Source of the DNA: Apostichopus japonicus
Taxonomy: Eukaryota > Echinodermata > Holothuroidea > Aspidochirotida > Stichopodidae
Direction of reading: 5' to 3'
DNA: 64,000 nt
NCBI RefSeq assembly: GCF_037975245.1
Contig: NC_092564.1
Location: 18,508,984-18,572,983, forward strand
Under the pieces are notes generated by a model. The model had not been told where the DNA came from. It worked only from the letters and a program-made list of their open reading frames with translations, and did not search any database. A program made the position numbers and the translations under genes. Of the stretch, positions 42,884-57,189 are shown piece by piece (the stretch's first letter is position 1; every line of letters begins with the position of its first letter).

Positions 42884-45305
42884 GGGAAGCAGATATTGAC
42901 GGCAAAACAGCCACTAGATATTATGGTTGTATGGCTAAATTATGATCCTGTTCATGAGGATGGGTTTGTTAACTGTGTGGACTTTGTGCAGCATGTAATA
43001 TTAGGACACTGTTTGGCAAATTATTGGAGCCAGGTGCCAGTCTATACTTTCACCTTTGCAGAAAAGTTCAGGCTTTCAAATTTGGGTTTGCAAATGCCTG
43101 TAAACCTCAATTTCGCTCCCCATATTTGTTTTCCCTATTTATATATATTAAAAATCTGATGTCAAGTGTCAGTGACCTACTGTAGGACAATTAAAATGGA
43201 GTGGAATTGCTGCCTACTGTAAGTGGTATATATTTATATTAGCTGGAAGTTTTTTCACTGATCTGGATTTTCCAACTACGATTTCAATTATATATTGTAG
43301 TACATTAGTGTAGCAGATATTAAAGTACTGTATTCTCAGGTAATTGTACTGTTGTAGTACGGTACTTTCATGTTTGAAGATGATGTTACTAGCCAGCAGA
43401 GCAGTTCACATACCCTTTAAGTTTAAAGCATAGAAGGTTCATCACAGAGCTTTATAATGTAACGAGCGGTAAAATAACACCTGGAGCTCTCATCAACAGG
43501 AAAACCAAAGCCCTTGTTGGAGTAGAGATATGACGATGGTTTCCCCGAGTCGTTTTGTAAGGGTACGACCTTACCGTAATTCAAGGCTTTGTTCAGATGA
43601 GGCACTGTGAGGTTTCCTGCTTGAAATAATGTGGATGTGGTACGGCTTTGTTTATATAGCGCTTTCTCATTTTACGGCGAAACGATAATGTACGATGTAT
43701 TGCAGTATACAAGTTATATGTATGAACAGTATATGCATGTGTTTGTTGTTTGTTAAAAGTACAAGCGGTATCCAGATAATGAAATGGAGCCTGGAGGCAG
43801 GGTTAAAAAGCACCACCAGCATGGGCAGTGTCAGAATATCCTTTCTCAGGATACCTTTTAATGAAGAGCAATCAATACCAGTATGGGGCCTGTGGGCTTC
43901 CCTGTACCCCTTGCCTTTCCCACAACGTATTGGAGTCTTAATTTGCGTGAACTGAGAGCGTACTGTAGGTTACTGATGTGCATTAATACTTGATATCACT
44001 GTATATTCTATTACACATCTGTAAGTCTGAAGTGCAGATTTGGAAATAAAAGATTGTTGATTTGAAAATAAAGAATTTAAATAGAAACGTGTTCTATTAT
44101 TTATAGGGTTTTACTAAAGTGTATCCACCCATCACACATCTGTGTAACCAGCTGCAGTACTTAACAATATTGAAGATATAGCTACTGTTTGTCTTTGGAG
44201 GTCCTAAGGGGACCTACTGTACTGTATGCCATCATGTTGAGTTAATTACTTTACAGGGGTTTTCCCTGGGATTTCGTGTGTGAAACTGATAAAGTTCTGG
44301 TTTTGACACTGGAGGGTGTGGGCGTACCTGTGGGAGAGGGGGGGGTCTGTGGTCATGGGGTTGCCGAGATAAATGTTGTTAACATCCTAATGTCAGTTAT
44401 CCTAACAATAAATTAGATAAAAATACTATGTCAAATAGGCAGAAGAACTTGCCATAATTTAATGTTCACAGTCAATTTTTCAATGTCAGATGATGGTTGA
44501 AAATGGTTGAAAAGTTGGCTTGCAATCATTGTATTTTTTTTTTATTTCTCTCAAACAGTGATGCGGCCATTTTCGGTAATATTTTTGCAAGGCGTTTGCA
44601 AGAAACATATAGGTGGCGCCCTCACCGAAAGAATACCAGGGGAAACATGCTTTATATACCGCAGTATGCATTCAGTTTGTGCCTAATTACCTACATACAT
44701 CTCCATTGAACATACAGTATACTACAGTACAGAATGTGCTTTTAATTTCCCATAAATCCTGGCCAAGCAAGCTTCTGGACAGAAGTCCTGTTTGTTAACT
44801 TGTTAAGAGTGCCTTTATCATATCATAACAATAATTATAACAAAGTCTGTACAATACTTTAGTGATTCATGTGTTTGCAGTGCAGTGTATGGGTATTTAA
44901 AGTTTATCTATCATCAAGCTTTGGGGGCATAAAGCTGTTTACATTTGACAGATCCAGCAGTAAGCAAACTTAAATCCCACTGATAAGAAGCTGCTTGTCT
45001 TGGATGACCATCGGTAAAGTTAGCTTTGCAAAGAATAAAGCAGGTTAATACAGATTCCAGGTTGACCTTATTTTGACTTGTCATCGTCAGAAATGACCAT
45101 CATCTAAATAGATACATACAGTTGTTGACATTGGGAGGATTGACCCAGTTAGTGGTATTTACCTCGGATTTTGTTTTGTTTTGGGGGGTGGGGGGTTTCT
45201 TAGCATGGATCTTGTTCCTTGTAGAACTGTTTTTCAATTCTTTTATTCCTAGTAGCTCTTAAGGCAATCATTGTCAAGTGTCAATCTTACTAGTGACCAC
45301 AGTTT
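42884..45305. other. No supported gene
   Basis: AT-rich, with a short G-rich patch at 44336-44346. A minus-strand 60-codon frame (43423-43605) has coding-like composition but no matching exons. Confidence 0.5.
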
Positions 45306-45311
45306 GCATTC

Positions 45312-45395
45312 AGGGGGGAGGGAGAGGGGGGAGGGAGAGGGAGAAGGGAGAGGGGAATGAAGAGGGAGAGGGGGGACAGGGAGGGAAAGGGGGTG
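45312..45395. repeat. Purine-rich GGGAGAGGGG tract
   Basis: About 80 bases of GGGAGGGAGAGGGG-type words with only G and A apart from a few bases. A second G-tract (about 13 G) lies at 45543-45555. Confidence 0.9.
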
Positions 45396-45559
45396 TAAGT
45401 TGTTAGAAGTTTATTAACACATTATGTATTGTAAGGCGAGCACACAGTTCTATATAACTATATAGCAAATTAATTTGTAAATATTCATCATGACCCTTTC
45501 AAGCTTGTGTAATTAACTGGATCTCAAATGTGCAAGAGTCCAGGGGGGGGGGGGGTTCA

Positions 45560-48070
45560 TCTCTATTCCTGTATGTGAGGGAAAACACGATTCTCAATGT
45601 ACTTCAAAAGTTCTCAATGATATTTATACACCTGTGCATGGGTGTAACATAAATTATTACTTTGTGTTTACACAGATGCTTGCAAAATTCATATCTAGAC
45701 AAATAAGACATTTCAATTCCAATGTATTTTTCATAATAACTCTATGTAGAGAAATATAAGCACATGATTCCTGCTGTACAGTGTTGTGAAAATGTACAAT
45801 GAAAAATTATGATTTCCTCTGCACAAAGAAAAGTAACATGGTTATCATATCTCCCTATTTTTTGGAAAACATCTTATAAAATTAATTTTATTGATAGTTT
45901 TACTTTGATGGAATTCCTACATCATAGAGTCTTTAAAACCTTTCATCAAACAGACTCTTCCGTCCTACATAGAACCTTCCAGCTAGATGGTGGTTTCTCT
46001 AGAGCTGTGTCCCTTTAAAAGGCGGCCATTTTGCTTAGAAAGATAACAACCACTTAAAATGCCAATAGAGTATTTTGATAGCAGCAAACATCTCCAGGCT
46101 ACCAAGAGGGAGACATGATACAGACAGCAGCTCCCATGCTCTGTCCAGACCAACAATGCTTGGAATTTACTCTTTGAACCTGACCCTGAGTAGCCTCGCA
46201 GATGAAGGCCAGAGAGAGTTTGCTGTCTGATCAGTAGATTTATTTATTTACAATCTGAGCCAGTTTTTGACTGGAGGTCAAATGCAAGCTTTGTCCTTGC
46301 ACTCTAGTCAACCTTAGACCATTCTTTTCTTCAAGGTTCGGTCAAATGGTTGTCAGTCTGACCGGTCAAGTGGCAGCCAGTTCCATAAAATTACAGTACA
46401 TTGTGAGGAACTTTCATGTTGTTGAAATCTGCGATTTTGATACATGTTGAATATGACTTGTAAGTACTGTGGAAATTACTCATACATGTAGAGTAGTGCC
46501 TGTAGTAGGCCTGCTTTGTTGAATCCATTCATGTTCTGGTGTCTGCTTTTTCCAAACTTGTTGTGGTCGGATCTCTCCTGATAATATATCCTGCTTTGTG
46601 GTTAAAATATTTCATTGTTTGCTCATCTGGCCTTGAGTGGTTTGGGGTGAGTATTATCAAATATTTGTGTGATATGGGTTTGTTGACACATTCAACCAAT
46701 TTTGGAAACCAGATGTTGTTATTTTTCATCCACTATATACTGTACTCTGTACATGTTCTAAGTATGTAGGGTGAAACTGGCCATGTCCAAATGCCAGAAC
46801 TCGTACAGTAAATGATGTTGGGCAATGTCAGACTATGGCTTTAAAATTAGGCAGGTCCTTCCCTTTTATTTTGTGGTTAGAAATATTCAGCATAAATTTA
46901 CCAAGGAAAACTGGTATCTCTTTACAATAATAAGAAGAACCATATATGATTTCAGGATAATTTTAGTAAAGACTAGAATTTAGTGTAAATGTGCAAAACT
47001 AAATACTGCACATGATGCAGTTACTTGTAACTTGTCTCTGTCAACGTATGTTACACATGTACACGCACACATATATTCCAATTCACTACGATTTCAGTTG
47101 TATAATGTGCAAGTAAATTGATACGCTATACGCATTAATTATGACTGCAGTTGGTCACAATTAATGTGGGTTTATGCAAGATTTAATACAGAAGTTGAAA
47201 AAAAAAAAATCAATCTAGTATTTGTATAGTGGGAACAAGGAACTTTGTGGATATGGGCAGAGTGTCGCCAGTTTGATTTGATCTGAATTCAGGGTCGGAA
47301 ACTAAATTTTACTTTGTAACATAATATTTTTATATCATTTTATTGACACCCATTCAAGTTATCTTGCATACATGTAGTAAAACTGAACAGTGTTTTATCT
47401 GTGCAATGCATTTAGCGGTGCTTACACTGGATGTGGTCAATATCCACATACAATAATGTTTATGGCTTATTTGTGACCACATCCACCTTGGTTTCCATGT
47501 GTGCACTCTTCAAATGTACTGTTGGCTTATACTTGTAGATCATATTAAACCATCTTGTCTCACAAAAAAAAAAAACCCCTAATTCTCCCACACTCATGTT
47601 TCTGACAGTAATCGGACTCTAAGCTTACAGTAGTATATACATGACATTTATAGATGCACTTATATATATTACAGGAAGGAAATACATATTTCCTGCTAAA
47701 ATTCTGAAGAGTGATTTACCAGAAAAGTAAACAAAACAAAGGTTCCTTCAATTCCACATTTACCTAGTACTGTATTTAGAATGCAAGCTTGCTGCTTTCA
47801 ATTGTTATTCTTAGCATTGATTATGTAAACAGTAGTGCTTATTAATTATTTAATTGGTGACGAATATGGATCCTTTTTCTTTCTCTGAGAATATGAGATA
47901 TTTCAAAGGTTTTTTTCTTCTTCAGGTTTGAATAATTCCCATGAAAGAGAAAGTACAGTATAAAGTTATGAATCTGTAAAAGTTATTTCTTTGAGTTTGT
48001 TTTGTGCAGTAGGTTCATTCAATCCTCATGGCTGTATGCACTATGCAGTACAGTTGGAGTGTACTTACTG
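45560..48070. other. No supported gene
   Basis: AT-rich intergenic or intronic DNA. Short open frames show no family features. Confidence 0.55.
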
Positions 48071-48083
48071 TATGTATATAGTT

Positions 48084-48168
48084 CAATATTTATAAACATC
48101 ACTTTTTAGCTTCTAAGATGCGTTGATAGCCCAATATCTATAAACATCACTGCTTAGCTTCTTAGACA
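48084..48168. repeat. 48-bp tandem duplication
   Basis: CAATATTTATAAACATCACT (48084) recurs at 48132 as CAATATCTATAAACATCACT, each followed by a TTAGCTTCT word. Confidence 0.9.
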
Positions 48169-48230
48169 AGTTTGTACTCTTCAGATCATTCACAATTAAC
48201 CACCACTGTTAGTTCCTTCATCCTCGCAAT

Positions 48231-48304
48231 AGGGGTACCCGTATATAGTGGTACCCATATAGTGGTACCCGCCATAGTGGTACCCTTATATAGTACCACT
48301 ATAC
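48231..48304. repeat. Short tandem repeat of ATAGTGGTACCC
   Basis: GTGGTACCC or GGGGTACCC occurs four times at 17-20 bp spacing. It is followed by the inverse TAGTACCACTATA, which can pair with the preceding TATAGTGGTA units. Confidence 0.85.
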
Positions 48305-48309
48305 AGAAG

Positions 48310-51300
48310 ATATATACACAGTAAATTGTGGGCTAGTTCATTGTAATGAAGTCATCAGGGTTTGTACTTTGTTGTACAACTGGTGATAAACATTTCATGA
48401 ACACGCAGTAACTTTTAGCTTAAAAATTAAAACTTAGATATATGTCATACATACTGTATGTTTGTATTATACAGTACAGTACAGTACATGCCTAAAATAT
48501 ATTGTAAGCCCTCAGTATGACAGTTAATCCATATTCAAGGTAACTAGGATATTAAACTTGACAGGCCTGGTGTGATACCCTGCTGGTAGAGAATTGATCT
48601 GTAATATGATATTGTTACATTCAAGTGAGATTATACCATGGAGAGCTACAGGATATTACCTGAACACACACCACATGCAGTCACAGACCAGCAGCAATCT
48701 TGCTCTCTTCTGTGACAGTGTACTCATCTATAGATAACTTCCTATGGCTCGTGTTATCATACAGTTAGCACTGTTACTGTTATTATTAGCCCAGTGTAAA
48801 TAGAAGAATTAAAATGTATGAACATAGTTTCTATTATTTAAGTTGTTTGGAAGGTTTTCTGAAAATTAAAATTAATTAGGAAAAATAGCCATCATTAAAA
48901 TTAATTAAATATTCAGTGATCATGTGATGTGATGAACAGTCAGAGAGAGACAGACTACAAATCTTCCTCTTATGATAATAGATATGAATCAGGTAGCCAA
49001 TGTCATCATTCATTTGAAAGCACTCAGTGGGATTACTCTGGACTAGAAATTAGGGGAAAAGAAGCTGTATGCCCTAGTGTAGTAGTGTGCATGATCAGCC
49101 AGAATAAAAGTCAGAAATATGTTTCTGAACTTTAGTCACAAATGTTTTTGAAGCCTAATTTGTTATATTCCTGTTCTATGGGATAGATTTTATAGGCATC
49201 TGTAATAGAAAGGTAGTAGGATGTTTAATTGCTGAGAAATGAGACCTCAAAAGTCAAGAAAATGCCAAAATGCCACGGTGGCGACAAATTGCGGAATTAC
49301 CAAGTGTGATAAATCGGCCAATTGTAAAGCAATGCAACTGAAATTTTCAGAATATGCTTATTTCATGGTGTTCCAATCATATTATATAAATTTGGGAATT
49401 TGTGGAGAGGGTGCAGCAACAGCCATCTGTGATTTGACATGGAATGACCCAAAAAGGCAAACTATTACACCTATTTTCCTGTACTTAATGAGGTTAATGT
49501 TTATTCTCAAAGGTAACAACTAACATTTCTTTTTAATACGTCTATTGTTTGTCTATGCTGGACAATGGACCCTGATCTGCACAAAGCTCTTTTCTGATTA
49601 GTCAAAATAAAGAGAGTGGGTTGTCTGAATGACGTGTACACAGTAAGTCATGACTTGATCCACTACTAGGCTACTAGCAGTCTGGTAGGTGTTTATAATT
49701 TGTTGAATTGAGTAAACTAATGTACCCTTAGTTGTTACATTAAGGATTTATAGTGTGTGGATCGAATAATAAACTCTAACATCACCATAGCGACCGCACT
49801 CTGCAGTACCCATTGAACTTTCCATGTCTTGTGAAACAACGGGTCATATTGTTGTTTAATAAAAATCCAGAGAAAATTTTTTCTACAGCCAAAGGATGGA
49901 CACAAGCTTCATGAATCTAGGCATTTACTTCTGTGTACTCAGACACTTGACCCAAATGACTGGTGTAATAATAGAAGTCTATAATTAGAGGTCCTTCTGC
50001 TATAATTAGTGGTGAGGCCTGGAGGAGTATGCATTGCCACGGAATTAGGACAAGTACAGAAACTGTCCACGTTTTTTCCTTCTCTACAGTGGAAGACAAA
50101 AGACAAAAGAATAATTATAATGTTAGTTCCAAACTGTTTACAGAACAGAACACAGAACAGTAGCATTAAGTTTGGGATTGGTGAAACTTTCTTTGTACAT
50201 TCTCAGTTTATTGAAAAGTAAGTAAAAAATGAAGGGATTATTTTTAAGGTAGTCTGTATAGGCCCCAAATTATAGCTCATGCTATGATCGCTACAAGTTT
50301 TCAAAAAGTACTTTCCTGGAGCCTCTGGAGGTCTTTACTCTCCAAATTGTTCTCAGACATATTTAAGGAACACACTATAAGATGACTGAATGTTCCAGTG
50401 AGGAAAATTTCCTCAAAGCTCATATTACATAAAAACAGATTTCAGAATTTTGACCAAAGGTGACCATGTTTAAATATCTAGCATATTTGGGGCCAATACA
50501 ACATACCTTAAGATTTAATTGAGGGTTCAGAATTTAAATGTTCACATTTAGTTGACTATTATTGAAGGTGACTACAGTAGCATACAAGGACCCAGGATTG
50601 GGGAACAATTTTAGTCTTCAAATTTGGGTAGCAGTTTTGATGGCTCTGAAGTTTGTCTGATATGAAAAGACTGTTTCCTATTTTCCTATTTAGCCGATTT
50701 TGCATAGCATTCTGCGATGCGATACTGTTAAAATTATTCCTACATGATGTGTGTGTGTGAGGTTTAATTGAAAAAAGCCCCTGCCGCCCTTTTTCAACCC
50801 CGCATTCAAATTTAGAAGTACAATAGAGCTGGGAAGATTCTCCTATCTGACCACTTTACATGTCCCAGGTCCTCACCCTGTTATTCATAAAATCCTGGAT
50901 CCACCTTTGATTAGTGTGTACGGTTACCAATTACAGAATCAACTTTCTAGGATTTCACCCAAATTGTTTACCTGGACAGAACAAGGCTGGTAGCTGCTAT
51001 GTAGAGATTAGAGTAATTTAGCTAACCATGGTTTGGTTATTTTGAAGTCTAAATCATGTACTGTACAGTATCTGTAACCAGTATTGTACACTTTGATCAA
51101 TAGTTTAATCACTCTTGGCATATTGTACAGTAGTTATAAATTAGCACAAGTACAGGCTATATTCACTTGAAGTCGCGCATGTCCTTTTATGATGTATCTA
51201 GGTATTGTACAGTACTGTAGGTATACCTGCAGGCATATAACATGTTCAGTATGCAGGGCTAGGCCTTTAAACATCTGCATGGATGTGTCATAGTCTATTA

Positions 51301-52045
51301 ATTGCTGTTGACTTCATTATATTATATTTTTACCCTCACATAGCAAATGTTGGATTCTGGAAGTCTGTTGTACCTGAATTTTCTTACCAGCACCTTTCCA
51401 TTTACTATGTAGTATATTTCAATGCATGCATGTATGGCAAAAAAGGAAACAAAGAAAGAAAGAAAGGAGGGGTGGATTATTTTTAGACTTAGTTCAATAG
51501 GAACGGTTCCATAGGATCTTTGTTTGCCTTTAATAATGGGAAACAGGAGTAATAAATTCCTATTCGCTGCAGAATTCAACAACAAGTCATTTAAATGGTC
51601 CCTGACTTTACTGCCAGCTGTTTTGTCTGGCATAATTGCAGTGCAGTACAGAACCTCGTTAATATTTGAATGCCTGGAACTAGTGCATACACATAACAGT
51701 GAGTGTTGCCCTAAAGAATAGTGCAATTTTGTCAGCAAGGTCCTAGAAAACTCACAATTTGCTGTTAACAGACTCTGTGCCATATATATAGGAATAATTC
51801 TGAGTTAATTTTCACATACATGTAGGAGATATTGCACGGGAATTACAGCAGTGACTGATCCAGTAGGTGTAACTATGGCGACATACAGGGAAAGTTATAT
51901 TAAACAATTGTGAGAGATGAGGGAAGTTATTAATTACTTGCTAAATTAATCTTCATTTTAATTACAGTTTGATCGAATACTGTACAATCTCATTTTATTT
52001 CATACCTGGAAGATTTGTAAAATTTGTTGGAAATAAAAAGCATAA
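48310..52045. other. No supported gene
   Basis: AT-rich. The 153-codon minus frame at 51322-51783 and the 94-codon frame at 49239 show no domain, no repeats and no convincing splice context. Confidence 0.5.
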
Positions 52046-52049
52046 AATA

Positions 52050-52240
52050 AAGTTTGTGTCCATCATTCAATGTCGTTAAGTTCATGCAGCTCTCTGAGTT
52101 TGGTTGCATTTGTTATGTAAACAATAACTTTGATCACTAAAGTAAAAGGTTGTGTCCTTCACTCCATGTGGCTAAGTACTGTATATTGATTCATGCAGCC
52201 AAGTTTGGTCTTGTTCGTTATGTAAACAATAACTTTGCTC
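52050..52240. repeat. Diverged tandem duplication, about 96 bp
   Basis: GTGTCCATCATTCAATGTCG (52056) to TTATGTAAACAATAACTTTG is repeated from 52152 (GTGTCCTTCACTCCATGTGG) to a second TTATGTAAACAATAACTTTG. Confidence 0.85.
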
Positions 52241-52249
52241 GGAAAGAGG

Positions 52250-55200
52250 TCAATTTTGCGACCAGATTTTGGTTTTCCTATTAGCTCAAACCAATCTCTG
52301 GGATCATTAAACTTGTTTTTCCGTTTCTTAAATCCATTACTCCAATTCAACAGGCCATAATTTTATTTCAAAAGGAAATACTACACTTCCTTTGCCCCCC
52401 CTCTTCTGTTCCTCCTTTTACTCATGTTGGTCCTCTTTTTCCAAGTACTGTTTATTTAAATTCTTTAGGGTGCCAAGAATAACAGTAAACTACCTATTCC
52501 TAGTTACCAGGTTAATATTGACAATATTTGACAACAATACAGCAAAAGGGGAAAGAGAGAGAGAGAGATAAAGATAAAGATTATAAAAAAAAAGAGAGGT
52601 TTTTCCCTGACCTTTGACATGTCGATGGTACCTGGCTTGATAACTGGTGAGTCAGTGTACAGGTTCGCAGTCGATGAGAGAAGAGTCTGTCTGTTACACC
52701 ACTTAACGTTTGCCAGGGTGTTTGTTCAAGATTTTGGAGATCAGTGATTCGCCAGGGAAGAATTGGTTTTAAAATATACAAATCGGGAACAAAGACTGTT
52801 TGCATGTGCAAATAAATATTACCTAAGTGTCAGAGTAGGGGGAAAAATAGGATACCAGCAGATAGAAGGAAGAAAGCTTTATACAGTTTATGAATCATTG
52901 GTTCCTGGTTGGAGTCATTAAGAGCAAGAGAGAGCCTGGAGATAGAGATAGGTTTGTCTTCCTGTGGTGATGCATCCTTGCACGATTTCCATTTAATGTG
53001 TGTTCTTGCATCTAGCGCCGAATGTTAATTTTGTCCAGAGGAGGACATTTCGTGCAACGACTGCCCCTTAATCTTGTGAGTTTCATCTTTCTTTTATTTA
53101 TTTTTCTTTATTTTAACATAATTATTTCACATTTTACGGTCTATAGATAAGTTGACCATATTTTTGTCAGAAATTCTGGGGACATTCCACAGTGATGTTG
53201 ATGTTGACATCACGCATCTGCTGTACATGCATGATTTAAGCATAATACAGTAAGTGATATGGGTGGGATTTTGAGATCTCAATGTTTGGTTTGAGTTGAA
53301 GAATGATGGTCAAATGGGTGTTTTTTTGCCCACATTTTTGTAATTATACATTCTTCGGTACAGGTAATTTTTTTCCCCTTCAAATTTACAGTATTCTGGG
53401 GCCTGTTCACAAATTTGGGAATCATTACTGACGGTACAGTACATGAAATTTGGAGACAATTCCCAGGACATTTTTTTCTTTAAAACAATGGCATCTTGAT
53501 GGTGATAATCGTTCTCTTGTGTAGTAGCGCAGTTCTAATGTGATATGTATGGAAGATATGCCGTATTTGTTTCTCATCTTGCCTGAGAGGATGTGATAAG
53601 GTTTGTTGTGATTAAGTTACTGTCAAATCTATTAATATATAGAAGTTTTTAACAACTAACTTGTACAGTAGTACTCAGTTTTATAATGAGAAAAAAACCT
53701 GTTTTTAATTCCAGTATCTACAGTGTATAACATAAAATTGTATTTAATTGATCAAATTCTCATATCTAATCTGCTCTTACAATTATGACATTTTTGGAGT
53801 GATATGAATGCTTTCAGTGTGATTGAGAGAGAGAGACCTAATTTCGGTAAACTTAACTGATTGCGAGAGGGTGGGGTGGGGGGGGGGGTTGTGAGACGGA
53901 AAAAGTTTTAAAGAGTTTTTCAGTTTCGATCTGAACGAATCTCTTCATTTGATACCCTACTTTCATTTTCGTCACATAGTTTTGCTGACTTGTTGTAAAT
54001 GATATGAGTGGTGCAGTAATTCTGTTTCTATGATCATCGTAAAAGGTATTATACAAAGTATATTGTCAAAAGTTTATCGGAATTTTCCAGAACTCTGCGT
54101 TGTTTTGTTTTTGTCTATGATGTTGTAGACATTGTGCCATGTAGTGAAACTGACATACAATACTGCATGTAATACTGTAGATTCCAAGTTCTTTCGAATC
54201 CCTACATGGCATGTACTGGGGATAAGATACCATACTCTATCAGCGATTTGTGCAAACACTATACTCCTACTGCAGGAGAAACGTCACATGCAGTCTGGTA
54301 GTCTTCGGACACTATATATGACTCCCATTTCTTCTGACCATTTATGTGTGTTAATCTTACCGTATTATAATTGGTAATCAGTTCTCAAGCCCTCAGAATC
54401 TTTGATGGCAGTACTTATAAGTTAGAAACTTTCGGCACTTGTTATACAGGCTCTAAATGTTAAGTTGGAGTTGGTGAAGGGAGGGGGAGGAGGGGGGGGG
54501 GTGCTGACAGGTACAAAGGTGTTGGACAGAAGTTTTGAAATAATAACTTTTTGTTTGGCTCCCTACTTAGTGAAATTGAAAACTCTTATATATATTGTAA
54601 CCTGGATCAGGATATTTTGACCTTAATTGAAATTTGTTAGCTAGGTTACTATTTAACCACAATCACCAAGGGGTTATGAAAATCAAACTGGAGAGAATTA
54701 TTCATGATTTTTTTCTTTGGGAAAAGTCAGGCATGCTGAACTTGTTAAAGTTATGGGGAGAGTTCAATAGCAGAGGAACTTTAACCGCAAGAATGGTCTG
54801 ACCCCTAAGGGCATCCTTGAATGGCAGTTTACTATACAATGGATAGCCATGACACAATGTTGTTTTTTCAATCTTCCAGTGACCTGATGGGGTCTTTGGG
54901 ATTGCAGCAGTGAAGGTTGGGTTCATTCTTTGATTTCCTTTCATGAGAGATTAGAGAATTCTATTCCTAGAACTAGAGATATTAACTTGTACTGATCAAA
55001 TCAATACTGTATTTTAGTTCATGCAAATAGCATAGATCTGCAGTATTTAGTATTAAATTATTCTGTGTAGGATTCTTTCGGTTTCGTAAGTTGCCCCGGT
55101 GAGATTGCTTTATGTAAGTCTGTTTATGATATGATAAATTGATAATGAAGGACTTTGGTGAAATTTTGAACCCGGATTAATTTTTCAAACTGAGAATTTA

Positions 55201-56995
55201 AACCAAGTTTGAAGTTTAACATAAAATGGTGTAGAATAGAAGTACATTTGCCTGACATAAAAGTGCACAAATATGTCTCTCGTTGATATCACAGATTCTG
55301 GAAATTTCCAAAGATTTATCATGCATTATATTTAAGTAAGCAATGTATAGTACTGTAACTTAGGATTTCAGCAATAAGCTAGGGATAAGGTTTCTTCGCT
55401 AAAATTAGTTTTAAGTGAATAAGTTTGCTAAGTTGCCAAATGATATGCAGTCTATCACTATCCATCCCAATTTCCTCTTTCAGTTCTTTAAATTTGCTCA
55501 TTCAGCTATAAAATTTGTTTTTACAACTGTTGTACATTGGGGCACATTCAGTATGTACAGTACCAACCATCCGGTAAATTTTTAATCTATCAGTTCAGTG
55601 AAAATTGTTTCTTCAAAATCAATCAATTTTGATTGCAGACGATTAAAAGATGATCAGATTGGTCCCAAAATTTTACCACTTGACTTTAATAATTACTAAA
55701 AGTAGTTTACTGGTGGTTGACCATTTGGGTATTTTCACCTGTACACACAGGAGGAATGTTTATATAGACAAAATAACAGTTTCAAATGAGGGGAAATGCT
55801 TGTTGAATGTTTAGCATGATCACATGACCATTATTTGACTTTCTAGCATATTTATGAACTCTACCGATGGTCAATGTTCAGATGCGATTGCACCCTGTAG
55901 TGATTAATAATAATTCAGTTAACAATCCTTTCAACATATATATTGCAAAGATGTGTGTAATACGTGGAAATTCTTTCGCATGCTACGTATGGAACTGTAT
56001 GAATATAGATCATATCCGATGATCATAATTAAAACTGTAAGTTCACAGCGCATTGTTTCAGTTTGCTCGATACAGCGTATTGGGAATGATACCAACAGGG
56101 CTGACATGAATGCATGAAAAGGAAATTTCCTTTGTCATGGACATTTGATTTCTAATAGCATGGTACATTACAGTCATTGAGCAACAATGAATGTACTGTA
56201 GGGGACATACAATATATAACTGTCTCATACGGTACCCGACATACGTGACTCAGTGTCTGATTTGATAATTCTGTATATTGTGCAATATTGAATGGATTGT
56301 ATAGTACAAGTTTACTGATTATATACTCAAGACTGTGATTTGTAACTCAGACACTTTTTGACATGGTTTCAAAATGTTATTAATATGTAACAGGTATCCA
56401 ATGTTGAGTGACATCCTGTAGTCAAATTTGTATGTCACTCTAAAGAATTTTCAAGTCATTCAGCCAATATCTGGCACCATCTATTGTTATAGATTGCTTT
56501 GAACGAGTTTGAGCTTTATATATTATATCTATATGCTTCGATTCAGGTCTCTAATTTTGACACAACAGGTTACATATACATGAATAACTTTACAGGAAGT
56601 TTTTAATAGCCATACAGGAACTAAAGCTAACTAATTACTTCCCCACGCATCCATCCCCCTGTGTATTATATACCCATCTTACAAATCATTGTTCAGATAA
56701 CACCTAGCCCTCACATCTGTTCAATGTTTTGAAATTAACCTTTGATCGTTAGACCAGCTTAATTAAGGCACCTAAATAAACAATATAAAATACAAGAAAA
56801 GGCTGCAGGAGCTGCAAAATCCTCCTGAGCAGTTATGATGAATCCATATCATACAATAGGGATTACCTGTGCAGACCTACAGTACAGTGTATATAATATT
56901 GTGCAACTGCAGAGCACAATTTAATAATATTTGTCCTACACATGCAGCCTTGCTGCATGATACTGCAGCCTCCTCCTCAGCATCAACTGTATGTC
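52250..56995. other. No supported gene
   Basis: AT-rich, with a GA tract at 52553-52568 and G-tracts at 53871-53889 and 54482-54501. No coding exon could be supported. This may be the upstream intron of the PEAK-like gene. Confidence 0.5.
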
Positions 56996-56999
56996 TGAC

Positions 57000-57180
57000 A
57001 TGGTACGTACCTTATCGAAACATTTTTTCAGGGGGTGTCACTACCCGACAAGCCCTATAGGGTTTTTTAGTACACTTACTTTCACAAGTGTTGTTTCTTA
57101 TTTCCTTCTATGTCATACTGTATGTCATACTTATGTTGTGATAGAACAAAAATAAATAATGAAAATGAAATGAAAATGAA
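57000..57180 (+). mobile_element. 3' tail of a non-LTR (LINE-like) retrotransposon, copy 2
   Basis: Contains CCCGACAAGCCCTATAGGG, then TTTTTTAGT, and ends in AAATGAAAATGAAATGAAAA. The order and spacing match the minus-strand copy at 2505-2765. The stem AAGCCC...AGGG(C)TTTTTT is shared. No coding part remains. Confidence 0.5.
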
Positions 57181-57189
57181 ACTGGACTG

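Noticed and set aside
43423-43605. Minus-strand 60-codon frame with protein-like composition
   Set aside because: No family, no matching exons, and a donor-like GTAAGG lies inside the frame; kept as chance.
51322-51783. Minus-strand 153-codon frame
   Set aside because: No domain or motif; hydrophobic low-complexity stretch typical of random AT-rich sequence.
53016-53075. Possible 5' non-coding exon of the PEAK-like gene
   Set aside because: Flanked by a TAG acceptor and GTGAGT donor and less AT-rich, but there is no way to link it to the 62.4-kb exon from sequence alone.
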